Shown: piece by piece, positions 7,063-7,633 of the stretch
Numbering within the stretch: the stretch's first letter is position 1
How the letters are laid out: every line of letters starts with the position of its first letter
Assembly: GCA_002417905.1 (NCBI GenBank)
Contig: DIDB01000026.1
Coordinates: 1-7,633 of the forward strand
From: Pseudomonadaceae bacterium UBA5811
GTDB lineage: Bacteria > Pseudomonadota > Gammaproteobacteria > Pseudomonadales > Pseudomonadaceae
Reading direction: 5' to 3'
Length of the DNA stretch: 7,633 nucleotides
Program-made: the position numbers and the translations under genes
Notes under the pieces: generated by a model
Told to the model about the DNA's origin: nothing
What the model saw: only the letters and a program-made list of their open reading frames with translations
Databases searched by the model: none

Positions 7063-7633
7063 TCAGAAGTGATCTTTCCAGGCCCGCAGGGTGGCAAAGA
7101 TTTCTGTCTCGCTGGCATTCCCGGCAGCCCCTCTCACCCGGGCGGCCTGGCGGACACTGGCCTGCTGGCAGCGCAGGAACGGATTGGTCGCCCGTTCGGC
7201 TGAAAGGCTGGAGGGCAGGCTGATCCGGCCGGCCTGGCGCAGCCGGGTGACTTCGGCCAGCCGCTGGCGGATGTCCGGATTATCCGGCTCAACAGCCAGG
7301 GCGAAATGCAGGTTGCCCAGGGTGTACTCGTGGGCGCAGTACACTTGCGTATCTGCTGGCAGTGCTGCCAATTGTCGCAGTGAGTCCAGCATCTGCTCCG
7401 GGCGGCCCTCGAACAGCCGGCCACAACCGGCTGCGAACAGGGTGTCACCGCTGAACAGGACTGGTGCGGGCTGGATTTCCATGAAATAGGCCAGATGCTC
7501 CAGGGTATGGCCAGGGCCAGCAAGCCCCCGGACCCGCCGTCCGACGCTGCCCCGCTGCTCGCCCCCGGCCACGCCCCGGCCCGCCCCGCGCCCGTCCGGT
7601 TGGGCCGGCCTGCCCACCCCGGCTCCCGTACCC
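7063..7633 (-). CDS. gloB: Hydroxyacylglutathione hydrolase (glyoxalase II), 5' end cut by window
   Basis: The enzyme hydrolyses S-D-lactoylglutathione to D-lactate and glutathione, the second step of methylglyoxal detoxification, in the cytoplasm. About 189 codons are visible; E. coli GloB has 251. The N-terminal metallo-beta-lactamase motif THxHxDH lies off-window. Three later metal ligands are present: His in PGHTLEH (codon 7507-7509), Asp in [17 protein letters not shown], and His in [10 protein letters not shown]. The C-terminal glyoxalase II domain follows, with the usual NPFLR and the end LRAWKDHF, whose Arg and Lys match the glutathione-contacting RxxK of the family. The stop is TGA at 7063. 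From PGHT onward the match is clear. The upstream stretch to the window edge (about 7519-7633) is Gly/Arg-rich and poorly conserved, so its frame is doubtful. Any GTG start near 7617 is artificial because it would drop the catalytic N-terminus. Confidence 0.9.
   Translation of the reverse strand, partial: GTGAGVGRPAQPDGRGAGRGVAGGEQRGSVGRRVRGLAGPGHTLEHLAYFMEIQPAPVLFSGDTLFAAGCGRLFEGRPEQMLDSLRQLAALPADTQVYCAHEYTLGNLHFALAVEPDNPDIRQRLAEVTRLRQAGRISLPSSLSAERATNPFLRCQQASVRQAARVRGAAGNASETEIFATLRAWKDHF

Overview
The window is a compact, GC-rich (well above 50% by eye) bacterial segment. Every gene I can support lies on the minus strand. Read in the direction of transcription (right to left) the order is gloB (right edge, 5' end missing) - mltD - yejA - yejB - yejE - yejF (left edge, 3' end missing). 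Protein sequences and gene order point to a gammaproteobacterium. From memory, Pseudomonas aeruginosa carries gloB-mltD directly upstream of its yej-type transporter (nppA1A2BCD, about PA1813-PA1807). The species cannot be fixed from this window.

Region by region: 7063-7633 holds the C-terminal part of glyoxalase II, which hydrolyses S-lactoylglutathione in the cytoplasm. Its outermost ~120 bases are unusually GC-rich and align poorly with the family. The 97-base gap 6966/7063 contains a good sigma70-type promoter (7000-7029) reading into mltD. mltD (5338-6966) encodes an outer-membrane lipoprotein lytic murein transglycosylase with three LysM repeats. The 96-base gap 5242-5337 holds a perfect 12-bp hairpin without a clear T-tract. 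yejA, yejB, yejE and yejF (1-5241) then form a tightly coupled operon with overlaps or a one-base gap (TGATG, TGAGATG, ATGA). There is no gene-free stretch longer than 100 bases.

The four yej genes encode one complete ABC importer of the peptide/nickel family: periplasmic binding protein (YejA), two inner-membrane permeases (YejB, YejE) and a double-domain ATPase (YejF). In Escherichia coli YejABEF imports the peptide-nucleotide antibiotic microcin C and peptides. The Pseudomonas counterpart takes up peptidyl-nucleoside antibiotics. MltD cuts the peptidoglycan glycan strand. Its neighbourhood with a peptide importer could reflect wall-peptide turnover, but that is inference.

I found no mobile element, CRISPR array, RNA gene or evidence of a novel system. 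The items worth a second look are the hairpin between mltD and yejA, the promoter with a palindromic spacer, the single binding-protein gene, the extra LysM, and the odd composition at the right edge. The long plus-strand open frames (one over 1000 codons) are explained as in-register antisense frames.
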